In this document: positions 11,946 to 23,175 of the stretch, piece after piece | Position numbering within the stretch: the stretch's first letter is position 1 | How the letters are laid out: each line of letters starts with the position of its first letter | NCBI GenBank assembly: GCA_006503535.1 | Contig: QYRS01000008.1 | Coordinates: 2,232,001-2,296,000, forward strand | Direction: 5' to 3' | Length of the DNA stretch: 64,000 bases | DNA from: Arthrinium phaeospermum | Lineage: Eukaryota; Ascomycota; Sordariomycetes; Amphisphaeriales; Apiosporaceae | Notes under the pieces: model-generated | The model's database searches: none | Seen by the model: only the letters and a program-made list of their open reading frames with translations | Told to the model about the DNA's origin: nothing | Position numbers and translations under genes: made by a program

Positions 11946-14900
11946 ATGCCTGGTTCGTCTCTCCGCGATCCTTCCCCTCCCTCTTCCTCTACGGGGAAAA
12001 AAGGAGGCCGTAAACAAAAGCAGAGGCTTACCCAAGCTGCCGCGGATGCAGGTTCAAAGAAGAAAGACAAGAATGTCAAAGACGGTGGTGGGGTTGTCGC
12101 CGCGGTGACAAGACAGGCTACCAAGTTCTCGTATGTGTTCGGCCCTGTTCTGTTCTTATATCTATCTTCCTTATCTTTTGGCTGTCTGCCTGGCTAGTGC
12201 AAGTGTAATTGTGCGTGCGCGCAGACCGGCCGAAGATGGTTGCTGTGAAAATACCCTGATCTGACCTATTGTTTGTGGCTTCTAGAAATGGCAGTACCCC
12301 GAAGGAGCCGGCTTCACTGCCTGAGTCTCCTCCCAGTCCTGCCCAAACCCCCGAACTGAAGCCCGCAGCACCCGAAACCATACCGGCAAATAGGAACTCG
12401 ACGGTGGCAGTGTCTCCGCTTCTCGATGCTGTTTCGGGTACCTCGATAGCTACAAGCACGGCACCTAGCATGAGTGAATGGGCAAGGAGCCACGGGGCAC
12501 TGGCCGGGTCACCCAACCTCATCAGCATTATGGGCGAGTCACCCCCGACTCAACCATCGTCATACGAGGACCCCCGAGCACAACAATGGATGCAGCAGAA
12601 GGCCCTCGCTAATAACTTTACGCCTTCTTCCGCCTCTCCGCCTAACGCTGCAAGGCGCCCTTTGAGCTTCCAGCTGGATAACCAACTTCCTGCTAACGAC
12701 CTGCGATCTCAAACATCCTCACCTCCCGGTGGGCGGAGAAGTTCAATGCATTCCCCGTATCTGCAAAGCCGGGTGGGATCTCACCCACCCCTCCCGCACC
12801 AACCTCAAGCCCACTTCTACGGCGTGCCTGACCTGGACTTCGACTTGAACCCAAAGCTGGGTCTGAAGCCTGGAGACCGCGGCTACTATTTTGGTTTCGA
12901 TACGCTGTCAAGCCCTAATGTCAACCACACATCCGGCAGCACTAATGTGGTTCTCGCTGGTTACGAAGGAGGGCTCGACATCTACGCCGTCTCCAAGCGC
13001 GGGATCGACATTCTGACTAGTTTGAAGGGACTGCGAGGTGGCGTCTATCAAGCGAAGATATTGCCTTGGCATGGTACCGGCGACCAACACAACATCTTCC
13101 CGCTCATTGCCGTGGCTATTCATGGCCCTGTCGTGTCCAATACTGTATCGGATACTTCGTCAGAGGCGCCATATGAAGCAGGAGCCAGTCCTCGCATGGA
13201 CGGCGCCAGTCCCGTGCCATCCGATACCAACCAGCGCCAGGCCAATACTGGCAAAACAGTGCCGACTATTGAAGCATACCAGACAACCGTCGAGATCTAT
13301 TCGCTGCGGACAAACGCTCGGATTAGTACCCTGTTACAAGCACCCAGAATTCCAGTCAAGACTTCGGTACAGAACCCTATTCCCAAACGACCATCTCCGA
13401 CTGGCGCCCTTCAGATTCATGCCGACGGAGGCAACATCATTGTTGCATCTGGTACAACCGGGGAGTGCTGGATCTTCAAGCAAGCCAAAGGTCCGTCAGA
13501 TATGGGGGTAGAGTTCCGATGTGTGGGCAAAGTATGGACTTGCTTGCAGCACGCACAAAAGGACGACTCGACACCAGAAGAGGAGGCCGGCCGAAGTCCA
13601 AGCCCCTTGCGATCAAACCCACAGTCGCCGATTCTGGCAACCCGCGGAAGGTGGCTTGCGTATTGCCCTCCGCCCTCGTCGTCTTCGATTGCACTCAATG
13701 CATCCATCGGAGTTCCCATTGACGGCAAAGTCCCGGGCTTGGCGTCGCTGACGTCGCCCGTTGTGCCCTTAGAGACCTGCGGTGTTGACCAACCTCTCTC
13801 GGATGGTATGATGAATCGAATCATGCGAGAGACCACACAAGAGGTTATCCAAGGGGCCAGATGGGTGGGCAAGCAGGGTATGCAACTTTGGAACAGTTAC
13901 TGGAAGCAGCCGAGCCCCCAGTCTCAGACGCGATCTGGTTCTGTCGGGTCGCCGCCGTGGGGACCGACATACCCGAGTAGGTCAGATACGTCGGTATTTC
14001 CGCCAACTTACGGAGTTTCTGGCCAAGCTGTCACCAAAGATCCTGGCTTGGTTTCCATCGTCGATTTGCAGGCGCTCGAGCACTCGACGACAGTTCACCA
14101 TGTTGCCACTTTCAAGGCTCCCCTTGGCTGCAGCTTCCTGTCGTTCTCGCCAACGGGACTATCTCTTTTCACCGCGAGCATCAAGGGAGATGTTCAGACC
14201 GTTTGGGATCTGATGCGCATCCAGCACAGCAAGGCTTCTTCCCTACAGACCTCGCAGCCAGTTGGAGGCCACGCCGCACGTGTTAGGCAGGTTGCCCAAT
14301 TCTCACGCATGACGGTTGCTCGCATTGTTGATGTAGCTTGGTCTAAGCCAAATGGCGAGCGTATCGCCATGGTCACAGAACGAGGCACCGTACATCTGCT
14401 CGATATGCCGCCAAGCGCTTATACCTGGCCGCCCCCACGAAGACGGGCTAAGGAGCCGGAACAAGGCACCGGCACGCCTGAGACGGCTCCTTCTGCCGTG
14501 TCTATGGCGTCTAATGCGCTCAGTAGTGCTTACGGCGCAGCAAGGCCCCTAATCGCTCGCCAACGTCGCAGTAGCTCCAACACACAGAACACGTCCAGGT
14601 TGATGGATCATGCTAGTTACGGTGGCAAGGTCCTTGCTGCTGGCATCAGTCATTCTCTCGGTAACGCGGGAACGGCCATCAACCATTTGCGCCAAAATGG
14701 GGAGAACCGTGTCAGTCTGCCCACCAGCGGCCAGATCCCCAGCCTTTCATGTGTCACTTGGATAGCGGGCCGAAAACACCCGTCGCTGGTAGTCATCGGG
14801 GATGGCCTGGTTCGATTGTTTGCAACCAAGGGTCGCAAATCAGCTTCGAGCCGAGACAAACCTCGGTTCCCTCGCGGCAACATGTACAAGGACTTCCGGC

Positions 14901-15568
14901 TCAAGGGACTCTCGGACGACGTGATTGCTCCAACTATCAGACAACTACTCAGCGACTTGGAGGAGGACCTAGAGATTACGCCTGGCGATTTTGAGGGCGG
15001 AAATACTCTGGTTCTGAAGCCGCGGTCGCGACCACATGAGTTGGAGCTCAGCCCTGAAGCATCGATACCTCAAGCTGAGATAGAGTCCAGTGCTCCATAT
15101 CAGCCTTTCCACACTGACAGGCGGGTGGCCCTGTTTGAATACAGCGTCACTGATTCTGATCCAACCGTCGCTGCTATTACACAACTAATGGATTCAACAT
15201 CTTTGGAGGAAGCTCAGACTTCCAACCGTGGCAAGAGTAGCAAGAAGAAGCAGAAGGCTCAGTCGACGAAGGCGTCCAAATCGGCGGGCAGATCAGAGGC
15301 TTGGGCATTTGGACAAAGCATCCCTGCTGTCAAGATCGAGACCGGACCGCCGATTCCGGTTGAAGATGATTTCAGCGAAAGCACTGCTGATCACCGTGCA
15401 TTGCCTGCCTCGGCTATGGAGCGAGTTATGCAAGTGGGCGAGAATGATGAGCAGATTGTGGTTACGACACGACGCAGAAGGGGAGGTAACCGCTTGTCTG
15501 ACGCAGAGGAAGACGGATTCTTCGAGGATGACTGCGAGGTCCTCGACTTTGCGGACCAGAGAGTCTGA
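11946..15568 (+). CDS. BCAS3-like WD40 beta-propeller protein
   Basis: Two exons, 11946-12130 and 12286-15568, join in phase to 1155 aa. The GTATGT donor at 12131 and the TCTAG acceptor at 12285 split a serine codon. The first 60 residues are Lys-rich and disordered and are followed by a Ser/Pro-rich linker. The propeller part includes a block reading YYFGFD, then VVLAGYEGGLDIYAV at about residues 210-245, and further blades with FLSFSPTGLSLFTAS and VWDLM near residues 680-720. The C-terminal 200 residues are charged with an acidic end. Family knowledge: BCAS3 proteins are PROPPIN-related, bind phosphoinositides and in animals act with PHAF1/C16orf70 at phagophores. The assignment rests on recalled family motifs. 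Whether it works in autophagy in this fungus cannot be seen. Confidence 0.75.
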
Positions 15569-16371
15569 GTCTGGTCTGGTAGAGCAGAGCATTGGATCCA
15601 CGGCGATGTTGATTATACGCGGCCAATGTAGCAGAGGCCTGAGAGTTCGCAGACGTTGTTGACATAGAGATATGTTTTCAGGGGAGGGCGAATTGGCTAT
15701 GGTGGCTCGGCGTTGCACTGCATTTGAGAGTTGATGATGGCGAGTGTTGATGATGCGGCCGACTTTGGTGAGGGACGCATAGAAATATTTGCTTGATGTC
15801 ACCACTCGCTTGGCTTGAAATCAGGGTTGGATTTGTTGGAGTACAGAGTCTTGATTGCATGCATATGACGGAGCCCCGACGAAGACACAGACGTCTAGAG
15901 GCAGTATATGCTCTCCACCGACTTGGGAGCCTCACACACAAGAAGTCAATAGAAAGCAATAAAGCCAACTTTTTTGGCCCGTATCTACGCTGGTGTGAAT
16001 TGTGAGCGTTTATGTTTTCTTCTCATGTCTTTTCTTTTTGCATTTGCGCATTACTATAGCACCATAGACTTGATTAAGTTCTTCCAGGACAAACGGCAAG
16101 GAGTTTTTGCCTCCCCCTTTTCCTCTGATGCGTGATACCGGCGGTGATTTACTACCTGCTTGGCCAGGATAGAGTTGCGGGCCACCCATCGAGCGGCGGA
16201 CATCATGGTCTTCTCCTCTCGAGGCAGGCAGGTACCTCCACACACCCACCCGGCCTCTATATTATTACACACACAACAAGGCTTGTTGCTTTGCTCCCTA
16301 TCCTATTCAAATCCTGTCCTGTCCTGTCCCGTCCTGTCCCGTCCTCTTTCCGTGGCGTGGCGCGGCGTAGC
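15569..16371. other. Convergent 3' intergenic region
   Basis: The 3' flanks of the BCAS3-like gene and of dpm2 on the opposite strand meet here. No coding or RNA gene is supported. A GTCCTGTCCC-type direct repeat lies at about 16315-16345. Confidence 0.5.
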
Positions 16372-16893
16372 TTAGGCCTTCTTCTTGGCGGCGGCCTTGG
16401 CCTTGGCGGCCTTCTTCTGGTTGCTGCGGATCATGACGACGCTCAGGAAGGAGCCGACGACGGCGGAGCCGAGGAGGACCAGGACGACGGGGATGCGGAT
16501 GGCCCAGACGCGCGGGGGGAAGACGTTTTGGAGGGGGTGGTCGGCGTCGACGAAGGGCTACGGGTAGTAGGGACGCGGGAACATGTCAGTCAAGAAAGAG
16601 GCTTGCTTAATGGAGGCAGGCAAGAGAGAGAGAGAGGGATGGGGGGTTTTGTCGGGGACGTACCATGAGCAGGGTCCAGATGGAGTAGTAGATGAAGACG
16701 AAGGAGGCGGCCAAGAGCATGGCGAGGCCGACGAGTTTGTCGAGCTGGGGATGGGGTCGGGTTAGTTAGTCAATCCATCATCATCGTTATGGGCGTCGTT
16801 CATTCACACATCTACACATGGGTTCTCAGGGGCGGCGGAGGGGAGGGGAGGAGGGACAGGATGGGTTTTGAGATTTGGGACGGGACATACCAT
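16372..16893 (-). CDS. dpm2: Dolichol-phosphate mannose synthase subunit DPM2
   Basis: Read on the minus strand, three coding pieces join in phase: 16893-16891 (the ATG alone), 16744-16664 and 16557-16372, giving 89 aa. The introns are 146 and 106 nt with GTATGT/CCCCAG and GTACGT/CGTAG ends. Residues 2-27 form a first membrane helix starting LDKLVGLAMLL, followed by the conserved loop PFVDADHPLQ, FPPRVWAIRIP, a second helix with GSAVVGSFLSVVMI, and a Lys/Ala-rich tail. This is the DPM2 layout of two helices at the usual length of about 85-90 aa. Family knowledge: DPM2 stabilises DPM1/DPM3 in the ER membrane, where mannose is transferred from GDP-mannose to dolichol phosphate for N-glycans, O-mannosylation and GPI anchors. 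The gene has no long open frame and would be missed by simple ORF calling. Confidence 0.92.
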
Positions 16894-17752
16894 GGTCAAT
16901 TAAAAGTTTAAAGATTTATCCTCGTGGATTTTTTGAATGAGCGTAGTGGAAAGTGAAGACCTGGTCGTACTCTTCGTCGTCGTCGTCGTCAAAAAGAATT
17001 CAGTTCGGAATTTGGGGAGGAAAGGACGTGGTGAGGTTAGGTGGGTAGTAGAATAGAGAGGATCTGGTCTCGCAATGGTGTCCGTCCCTGAATTGGACAG
17101 CTGAAGGTAAATTGGACGTCGGTCGCGACCACCACGCCACGGGTACATTGATCAATTCCCCATTAGCATCCAGCAGCCAGCAAGCTTGACGCACCCCTGG
17201 CCCAGTGCAGTCTGTCCCGCCCAATCAAAGCTGCGTATCAGTAGGTACTTTCTTTGTAGGGACATTGACAAGACTCTCCCCGGATTACATAACCATTACC
17301 ACCACCAGAACCGCCAGCGTTTAATCAATTAGATTAAATGGAATGACAGATATTTGCACCTGCTATCCCAATGCTAACCCATCAATTATACGGTTAGTCC
17401 AGCGTTATACGTGTGTTGGCAATGCATTGATTTGTATAGCTTCTAGTGCTAGACCTGGTTAGTCCAGCTGTTTAAAGGTGCTGCTGCGCGTATTACCCCA
17501 TAAAACGTCTCCATAATTATTACCTCAGCCTGTACTGTCTGACCGACCTCCAAAAAAAGCTTTGGGAAGCAACGAGCGTGTCGCAAAAGGTTGGCAGGCA
17601 TCTTTCTCCGATAACTCTTTCTCCGAAAAACAACCAACAGCCCGACTTTCCAACAGAATATAAAAGGACGGGCCCTAGTGCTCTATCCTCTTTCTGATTT
17701 CTGAAAGATTATTCTGCGAAGCGCATACGGCCCGAAAAAATAAAATAAAAAG
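16894..17752. other. Divergent promoter region of dpm2 and cwc22
   Basis: This 859-bp stretch separates the divergent start codons of dpm2 and cwc22 and must carry both promoters. It contains two copies of GGTTAGTCCAGC at about 17393 and 17457 on the plus strand, and a TATAAAA box near cwc22. No gene is seen. Confidence 0.6.
17659..17665 (+). promoter_or_regulatory. TATA box of cwc22
   Basis: A consensus TATAAAA lies 88-94 bp upstream of the cwc22 start codon and is followed after about 25 bp by a pyrimidine-rich start-site-like stretch. Confidence 0.5.
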
Positions 17753-20329
17753 ATGGATTCGCGATCGCCCTCACCATCGCCTCGACGCGACGCAGGCCCA
17801 GGAGGAGACAGAGAGAGACGACGACCTCGAAATGGCGGTGGTGGTGACAGCTACCGCCCTGATGGTGGCCGTCCATCAAACAGCAACAATGAAGCACCGC
17901 GACGGCGCTCACCCCCACGAAGACGATCGCCTGTCCCTGAACCGACGGCGGAGGAGAAGCAAGCTGCCGCCAAGGCCGAGTACGAGAAGCTGCTCAACGC
18001 CCGCAGTGGAGGTCTGTACATCCCGCCCGCGCGGCTGCGCGCCCTGCAGGCCCAGATCACCGACAAGACGAGCAAGGAGTACCAGAAGATGGCGTGGGAG
18101 GCGCTCAAGAAGTCCATCAACGGTCTGATCAACAAGGTCAACATCGGCAACATCAAGGCCATCGTCCCCGAGATCTTCAACGAGAACCTGATCCGCGGTC
18201 GCGGCCTCTTCTGCCGCTCCGTCATGAAGGCCCAGGCGTCCAGTTTGCCCTTCACGCCCATCTATGCCGCCTTCGCGGCCATCATCAACACGAAGCTGCC
18301 GCAAGTGGGCGAGTTGCTGGTCAAGCGGTTGATCATGCAGTTCCGGAAGGCTTTCCGAAGGAACGACAAGGCCGTCTGCCTGAGCTCGGCCATGTTTATC
18401 GCACACCTGGTCAACCAGCAGGTGGTGCACGAGATGCTGGCCGCCCAGATGCTGCTCCTGCTTCTGCAGAAGCCTACTGACGACAGTGTCGAGATCGCCG
18501 TCGGTCTGCTCAAGGAGGTCGGAGCCCACCTCGAAGACATGAACCCGGCCATCGCCAACGCCGTGTACGAGCAGGCCCGCAACATCCTCCACACCGCCGA
18601 GATCGAGACGCGTACGCAGTACATGGTCGAAGTGCTGTTCGAGGTCAGGAAAAACAAGTACAAGGACAACCCGGCCGTCAAGGAGGAGCTCGACCTGCTG
18701 AACGAGGAGGACATGATCACACACAGGTTCGACCTGGACGCCGAGATTGATGTTCAGGATACCCTGAACATCTTCAAATTTGACGAGAACTGGGAGGAGA
18801 ACGAAGCCGCCTACAAAAAGCTACGAGCCGAGATTCTTGGTGAAGGCAGCGACTATTCGGATGACGACGAAGACGATGAGGATGAAAGCTCAGACGAAGA
18901 AGAGGACCAGGAGCAAAAGGCCGTGGAAATCAAGGACCAAAGCAACACTGACCTCGTCAACTTACGGAGAACCATTTACCTCACTATCATGTCTTCTATA
19001 GACCCCGAGGAAGGTGTCCACAAGCTCATGCGCGTCAACCTCCCTCCAGGGCAGGAGCCTGAGATGCCATCTATGATTGTGGAGTGTTGCTCCCAGGAGA
19101 AGACGTACACAAAATACTTCGGTTTCCTGGCCGAGCGCTTCAGCAAGATCAACCGAATGTGGCAAGATCTTTTCGAGAAGCTGTTTGCGGAAAAGTACTC
19201 GACGATACATCGCTACGAAACGAACCGCCTGCGAAACGTCGCCCGGGTATTTGGTCATCTTTTCGGCTCGGATGCTATTGGTTGGCACTCGTTGTCCTGC
19301 ATCCATCTCAACGAGGATGAGACCACGTCGGCATCCCGTATCTTCATCAAAATTATGTTCCAAGAGATATCGGAAGAGATGGGCATGGTGAAACTGCAGC
19401 AACGCATGAAGGACGAGAGCCTGCAACCCTACCTGGAGGGCCTTTTCCCACACGACAACGCTCGCAACATCCGCTTCTCCATCAACTACTTTACCAGTAT
19501 CGGTATGGGTGCTCTCACCGAGGACATGCGCGATTTCCTTGCCAACATGCCCAAGCCCACACTGCCTGCGCCCGCTGCGGCCGATGACTCGGATTCGGAT
19601 TCAGTTGGGAGCTACACGACCTATACCGGCTCTTCTTACTCTTCTCGGTCACGATCACGGACACCGCCTCGCCGCGCTGTAGAAAGAGGCCGCTCGCTCT
19701 CCCGCACACCGCCGAAACGGGGACGAGCTGCATCTTATAGCCGTAGCCGTAGCCGGAGCTATTCGCGGTCACCCTCTTACTCGCGCTCTCGATCCAGGTC
19801 TCGTGACGATTCGCGGAGCCCTCCTCGCAAGGTTGCACGCAGAGACTCTTACTCGGCAAGCCCGCCGCCGCGCCGCGGTCGCCGTGATGATAGTTATTCG
19901 CGGTCGCGGTCACGAACTCCGGTCCGCGGGAAGGCGCCTATCAGAGATCGTTCTTACAGTAGCCGGTCGCGTAGTTACTCGCGGTCGCGGTCGCGATCTC
20001 GATCTCGATCTTACACACCCTCGGTTTCTCGCAGCCCCCCTCCACGCAGGCAACCGGTACGGCGGGGAAGCAGCTACTCCCGCTCTCCTACCCCGCCGCG
20101 TCGTGGGCGCCCCGCATCGCGATCCGTCAGTCCCGCTCCTGCCAGACGGAGAAATACGAGCAGTGCGAGCAGCGGTGGTGCCCCGCGTAAGCGCCGGTAC
20201 AGTACGGTCAGCCGATCACCCAGTGCAGACGGGGGTGCGCCTGTGGGCAAGCGCAGACGCTATTCCACCGTGAGCCATGATGGTGGCGCGCCTGTGGGTG
20301 GTAGACGGGTTAAACAGGAAGATCGATGA
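17753..20329 (+). CDS. cwc22: Pre-mRNA-splicing factor CWC22
   Basis: Intronless, 858 aa. After an Arg/Ser/Gly-rich N-terminus comes the conserved GGLYIPPARLR block at about 86-96, then a MIF4G domain with KKSINGLINKVN and the LIRGRGLFCRS block. An acidic linker of Asp and Glu lies at about 365-390. The MA3 domain begins at NLRRTIYLTIMSS near 405 and runs to about 600 with HLFGSDAIGWHSL. Residues from about 615 to the end are an RS-rich domain with many SRSRS and SPPRR units. Family knowledge: CWC22 is a spliceosome subunit needed for both splicing steps; it binds eIF4A-III and loads it for exon-junction complexes in organisms that have them. The start at 17753 is the first ATG and sits under a TATA box. 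Confidence 0.93.
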   Translation: MDSRSPSPSPRRDAGPGGDRERRRPRNGGGGDSYRPDGGRPSNSNNEAPRRRSPPRRRSPVPEPTAEEKQAAAKAEYEKLLNARSGGLYIPPARLRALQAQITDKTSKEYQKMAWEALKKSINGLINKVNIGNIKAIVPEIFNENLIRGRGLFCRSVMKAQASSLPFTPIYAAFAAIINTKLPQVGELLVKRLIMQFRKAFRRNDKAVCLSSAMFIAHLVNQQVVHEMLAAQMLLLLLQKPTDDSVEIAVGLLKEVGAHLEDMNPAIANAVYEQARNILHTAEIETRTQYMVEVLFEVRKNKYKDNPAVKEELDLLNEEDMITHRFDLDAEIDVQDTLNIFKFDENWEENEAAYKKLRAEILGEGSDYSDDDEDDEDESSDEEEDQEQKAVEIKDQSNTDLVNLRRTIYLTIMSSIDPEEGVHKLMRVNLPPGQEPEMPSMIVECCSQEKTYTKYFGFLAERFSKINRMWQDLFEKLFAEKYSTIHRYETNRLRNVARVFGHLFGSDAIGWHSLSCIHLNEDETTSASRIFIKIMFQEISEEMGMVKLQQRMKDESLQPYLEGLFPHDNARNIRFSINYFTSIGMGALTEDMRDFLANMPKPTLPAPAAADDSDSDSVGSYTTYTGSSYSSRSRSRTPPRRAVERGRSLSRTPPKRGRAASYSRSRSRSYSRSPSYSRSRSRSRDDSRSPPRKVARRDSYSASPPPRRGRRDDSYSRSRSRTPVRGKAPIRDRSYSSRSRSYSRSRSRSRSRSYTPSVSRSPPPRRQPVRRGSSYSRSPTPPRRGRPASRSVSPAPARRRNTSSASSGGAPRKRRYSTVSRSPSADGGAPVGKRRRYSTVSHDGGAPVGGRRVKQEDR

Positions 20330-21180
20330 ATATGAGGAGGGAGGAGGGGTGGAATAATGACACGATGGGTGCCGTGAGATTGTACAAATAATTATGAGAT
20401 GAGCATACTAGTCAGGGGTGATTTAGAGAAAGACAAGATGCCGAAAGTGGTCAACATAGCAAGCAAGCAAGCAAGCAACTATTCTTCCAGTGGTAGAGCC
20501 GTTCGGACGAAATTTTGGACCTCGTGTATCGTATGGAAGCAACAGGCCCGTAAGAAGCTCGACTTGTGGGATAACCTGGCTATGACACTGGAACTGGTGC
20601 CAAAGAAAAGAAGATGAATAGGGGCAGACTGAGTATTCCATCCTTGGGGGAGATTTTGCGCAATGCGGTCAGATATGATATCTTGGAGACAGATGGAGCA
20701 TTTCAATTCTGCAGAATACATCGATGATAACCCAAATTGTTGCTGTCGTCACTCGTTGAGTTATGTATGTGCCAGTTTCCAGAAATAAAAGTAATTCGGG
20801 CTGATCTGTCACTACCAATCGTCATGTTCGGACGGACAGGATGCATATGCATGCAGGTTCTGATGAGCTGATCTATTCGTGCTTGTTCTTCAAGAGAGCC
20901 CCGCGCACCACATTTCCAGTCTCGTTTTATCTTAGCGTTGGCTTCCACTTGAGTTGACCAGGGTCGCGAAGGAGGACACCAATGTTCCATTGATTACTGG
21001 CTGGCCTGAAGAACAAACATTTTCCTTAAGCGAAGTGCTTTTCTTCTCGCTTGAAGCTGTATAATTGATTGTATATCTGAAGACGCGAACGTCGCCTACC
21101 GTCTATACCACCAGAGCTTCCACTTTTCATGGTTCGAGTCCATTGAGGGGGAAGAAAAAAGACAGATCATTCTTGCGACA
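20330..21180. other. Intergenic region
   Basis: Contains the 3' flank of cwc22 and the promoter of the membrane-protein gene. A short AAGCAAGC run lies at 20459-20475. No gene is supported. Confidence 0.5.
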
Positions 21181-22681
21181 ATGGTAAGTAGCCTCGCGTA
21201 AACGAAAGCAAGACGGGAACCGCCAATATGCTCACCCACCGCGCAACTAGGCATCCTCCAACGGCGTCAAGTACGCCCTGGTCGCCGTCTTCGTCGCCTG
21301 CAGCGGCTTCGGCGGCTGGGCGGCCCTGACCTCGATGGAGAAGACGGGGCTGACGGCGCTGATCGAGGCCGTCGTGGCCGGCGACCGGGCGGCGCTCCCG
21401 GGCGGCCCGGAGCCCTTCAAGCGCCACTGGACCGGCCTGGCGCCCGTGGACGGCCTGCTCAACCTGCTCGTCGGCTTCTTCTCGGCCATCATCGACGGCG
21501 CCAACCACCCCGGCCCTGACGGTAAGGTCGAGTGGAACGGGTACCTGTTCTACGTCTGGGCCTCGTCGCAGTACGTCGCCGCGTGGGCCGTGCTGCTGCT
21601 CGAGTCCCTGCGCGTCGGCAACCGGGGCCGGCTCGTGAGCTACATCGGCCTCGCGGGCCTGCTGTTCCAGCTCGGCACCTGGACCGTCTTCGGACCTTTG
21701 TATTTGGCGCTGCACCTGCTCACGAGCCCCGTCGCCTCGCTGGAGCGCGGCGACGGCCCGCGCGCCCGTCGCGCTCTCTTCGTCTTGCTCTGGGACATGG
21801 CCCTCATCCCCGCCGTCGTGACCCTGACCGACACCCTGCCCGCCGTGCTCATGAACACGGCCCCCGCCGTGGGCGCCGCGGCGCACTACAAGGCCCTCGC
21901 CTTCTGGCAGTTCTTCCCGCTCTGGACGGTCCTGCTGCAGGCCTTCCTGAACCCCCTGTGCCACTTTCTGTTCGGCTCCCTCCTCCCCGTCGACGCCGCG
22001 GGGAAGCCCGCCCCGCTCGGCCGCGGCTACCTCACGGGCGTCGCGGGCGTCTACCAGTTCGCCCTCACCGTCTGCGTCGGCGTCCACGCGCCCCTCGTCG
22101 CCGCCTCCCTGGCCCCCGCCCCGGCGCGCGCCTGGCTCGCCGCCCGCGCGCCGCCGTACGCGGGGCTCTTCGAGACGGCCTCCTTCGCCTCCATCTTCGT
22201 GCCCGCGTCGCCCTTCCGTCCCCCCGTCATCTCCGCCGTCGCCTCTGCCGTCGACGGCAGCTCCGTTTCCTACACCGGCCTGGCCCAGGCGGGCGCCCAC
22301 TTCCTCCGCTACGACATGCTGGTCGGCGCCGTGCCGTTCCTGCTCTGGGCCGTCTACCTGCACCAGACGACCGCCAAACGACCCCACAGCCCCCTCGCCC
22401 TCGCCGGGAAAATCGGGTTCTGGTTCCTCGTGGGCGGGGCGTACGCCCCTGCCGTGGCGTTGTTGTGGGATCGCGACGCGGTCGTGCTCGAGGGGACGAG
22501 CCGCTGCGGGTCGGGGCGGCGGTGCGGGATATTACTGCCGGTGGGGGCAAGAAGGCGCAGTAAACGATACGCACTCTGTTGGTTTCTCCGAGTACTTGTT
22601 CGTTTTGTTGGTTTGTATGCGCGGGAAGGAAAAGAGTGCTGCAGTGAAGTGGATGCGCGTTTGAAGTTTTGGTATATATAA
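21181..22681 (+). CDS. Polytopic membrane protein of unknown function, probably frameshifted near the C-terminus
   Basis: The ATG at 21181-21183 is followed at once by a GTAAGT donor; the intron ends at 21250 and the second exon starts ASSNGVKYALVAVF. As assembled the frame runs to 22681, 477 aa. Hydrophobic segments suggest about seven or eight membrane helices, the first at residues 8-30. I do not recognise a characterised family. The last 60 or so residues look non-native, with Arg and Cys clusters that overrun into flanking DNA. The neighbouring frame closes at 22563 with the C-terminal tetrapeptide KKAQ, a dilysine KKXX signal that would suit an ER membrane protein. A single missing base near 22490 would connect the two, so the true end is probably 22563. 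Codon use is extremely GC-rich. Confidence 0.7.
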
Positions 22682-23175
22682 CTCACGATATTCGTCGGGA
22701 GCAGTCGGAAGCAGCTATGGCGGAGAGATGACAAAGGCTACGATATAAAAGCTCCAGGGGAAGGGGTCTGGAAAAGGGGGGGTGGATGAGGGATTCTGGC
22801 TGGTAACGCACAAAACTACTTGGGTAACGTTGGTTACTTCTGTTGGATGTAATACAAGCATCCCATTTATTTCGGGCTATACCTGAACCTGATATATAAC
22901 CATAATCACATTATGCAAAAGAATTGTCACGGCGTAGAACCAGCATGGAAGAACCTGCACTTCAGGCTACTAACGAACAAGTGACCTCCGATGACTGAAT
23001 ATTAGTACTCATAGGACGAAGGGAGCCACCAAGCCAGGCTTATTTAGTGGTCTCATTTTTACTCATTTCTTTTAATTGTAATAATCTATAAGTTTAACTG
23101 TCACGGTATGTTTTCGACCATACACACAGCCTGATATATACATATTCTTTTTTCTCTATCCCCTTCTTACCGATT
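22682..23175. other. Convergent 3' intergenic region
   Basis: AT-rich 3' flanks of the membrane-protein gene and of dus1. No gene is supported. Confidence 0.5.

Noticed and set aside
16132..16668. Plus-strand frame over dpm2
   Set aside because: Antisense of dpm2 exons; the minus-strand product is clearly DPM2.
21128..21145. B-box-like GGTTCGAGTCC
   Set aside because: No A-box at the right distance upstream and no acceptor stem.
21167..22387. Minus-strand frame of 406 codons opposite the membrane-protein gene
   Set aside because: Gly/Glu/Arg-rich antisense shadow created by GC-rich third positions; no family-like block.
21532..22563. Plus-strand frame of 343 codons overlapping the membrane-protein gene
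   Set aside because: Arg/Pro-rich shadow frame of very GC-rich coding DNA; only its last 20 or so codons are thought to belong to the real protein after a frameshift.
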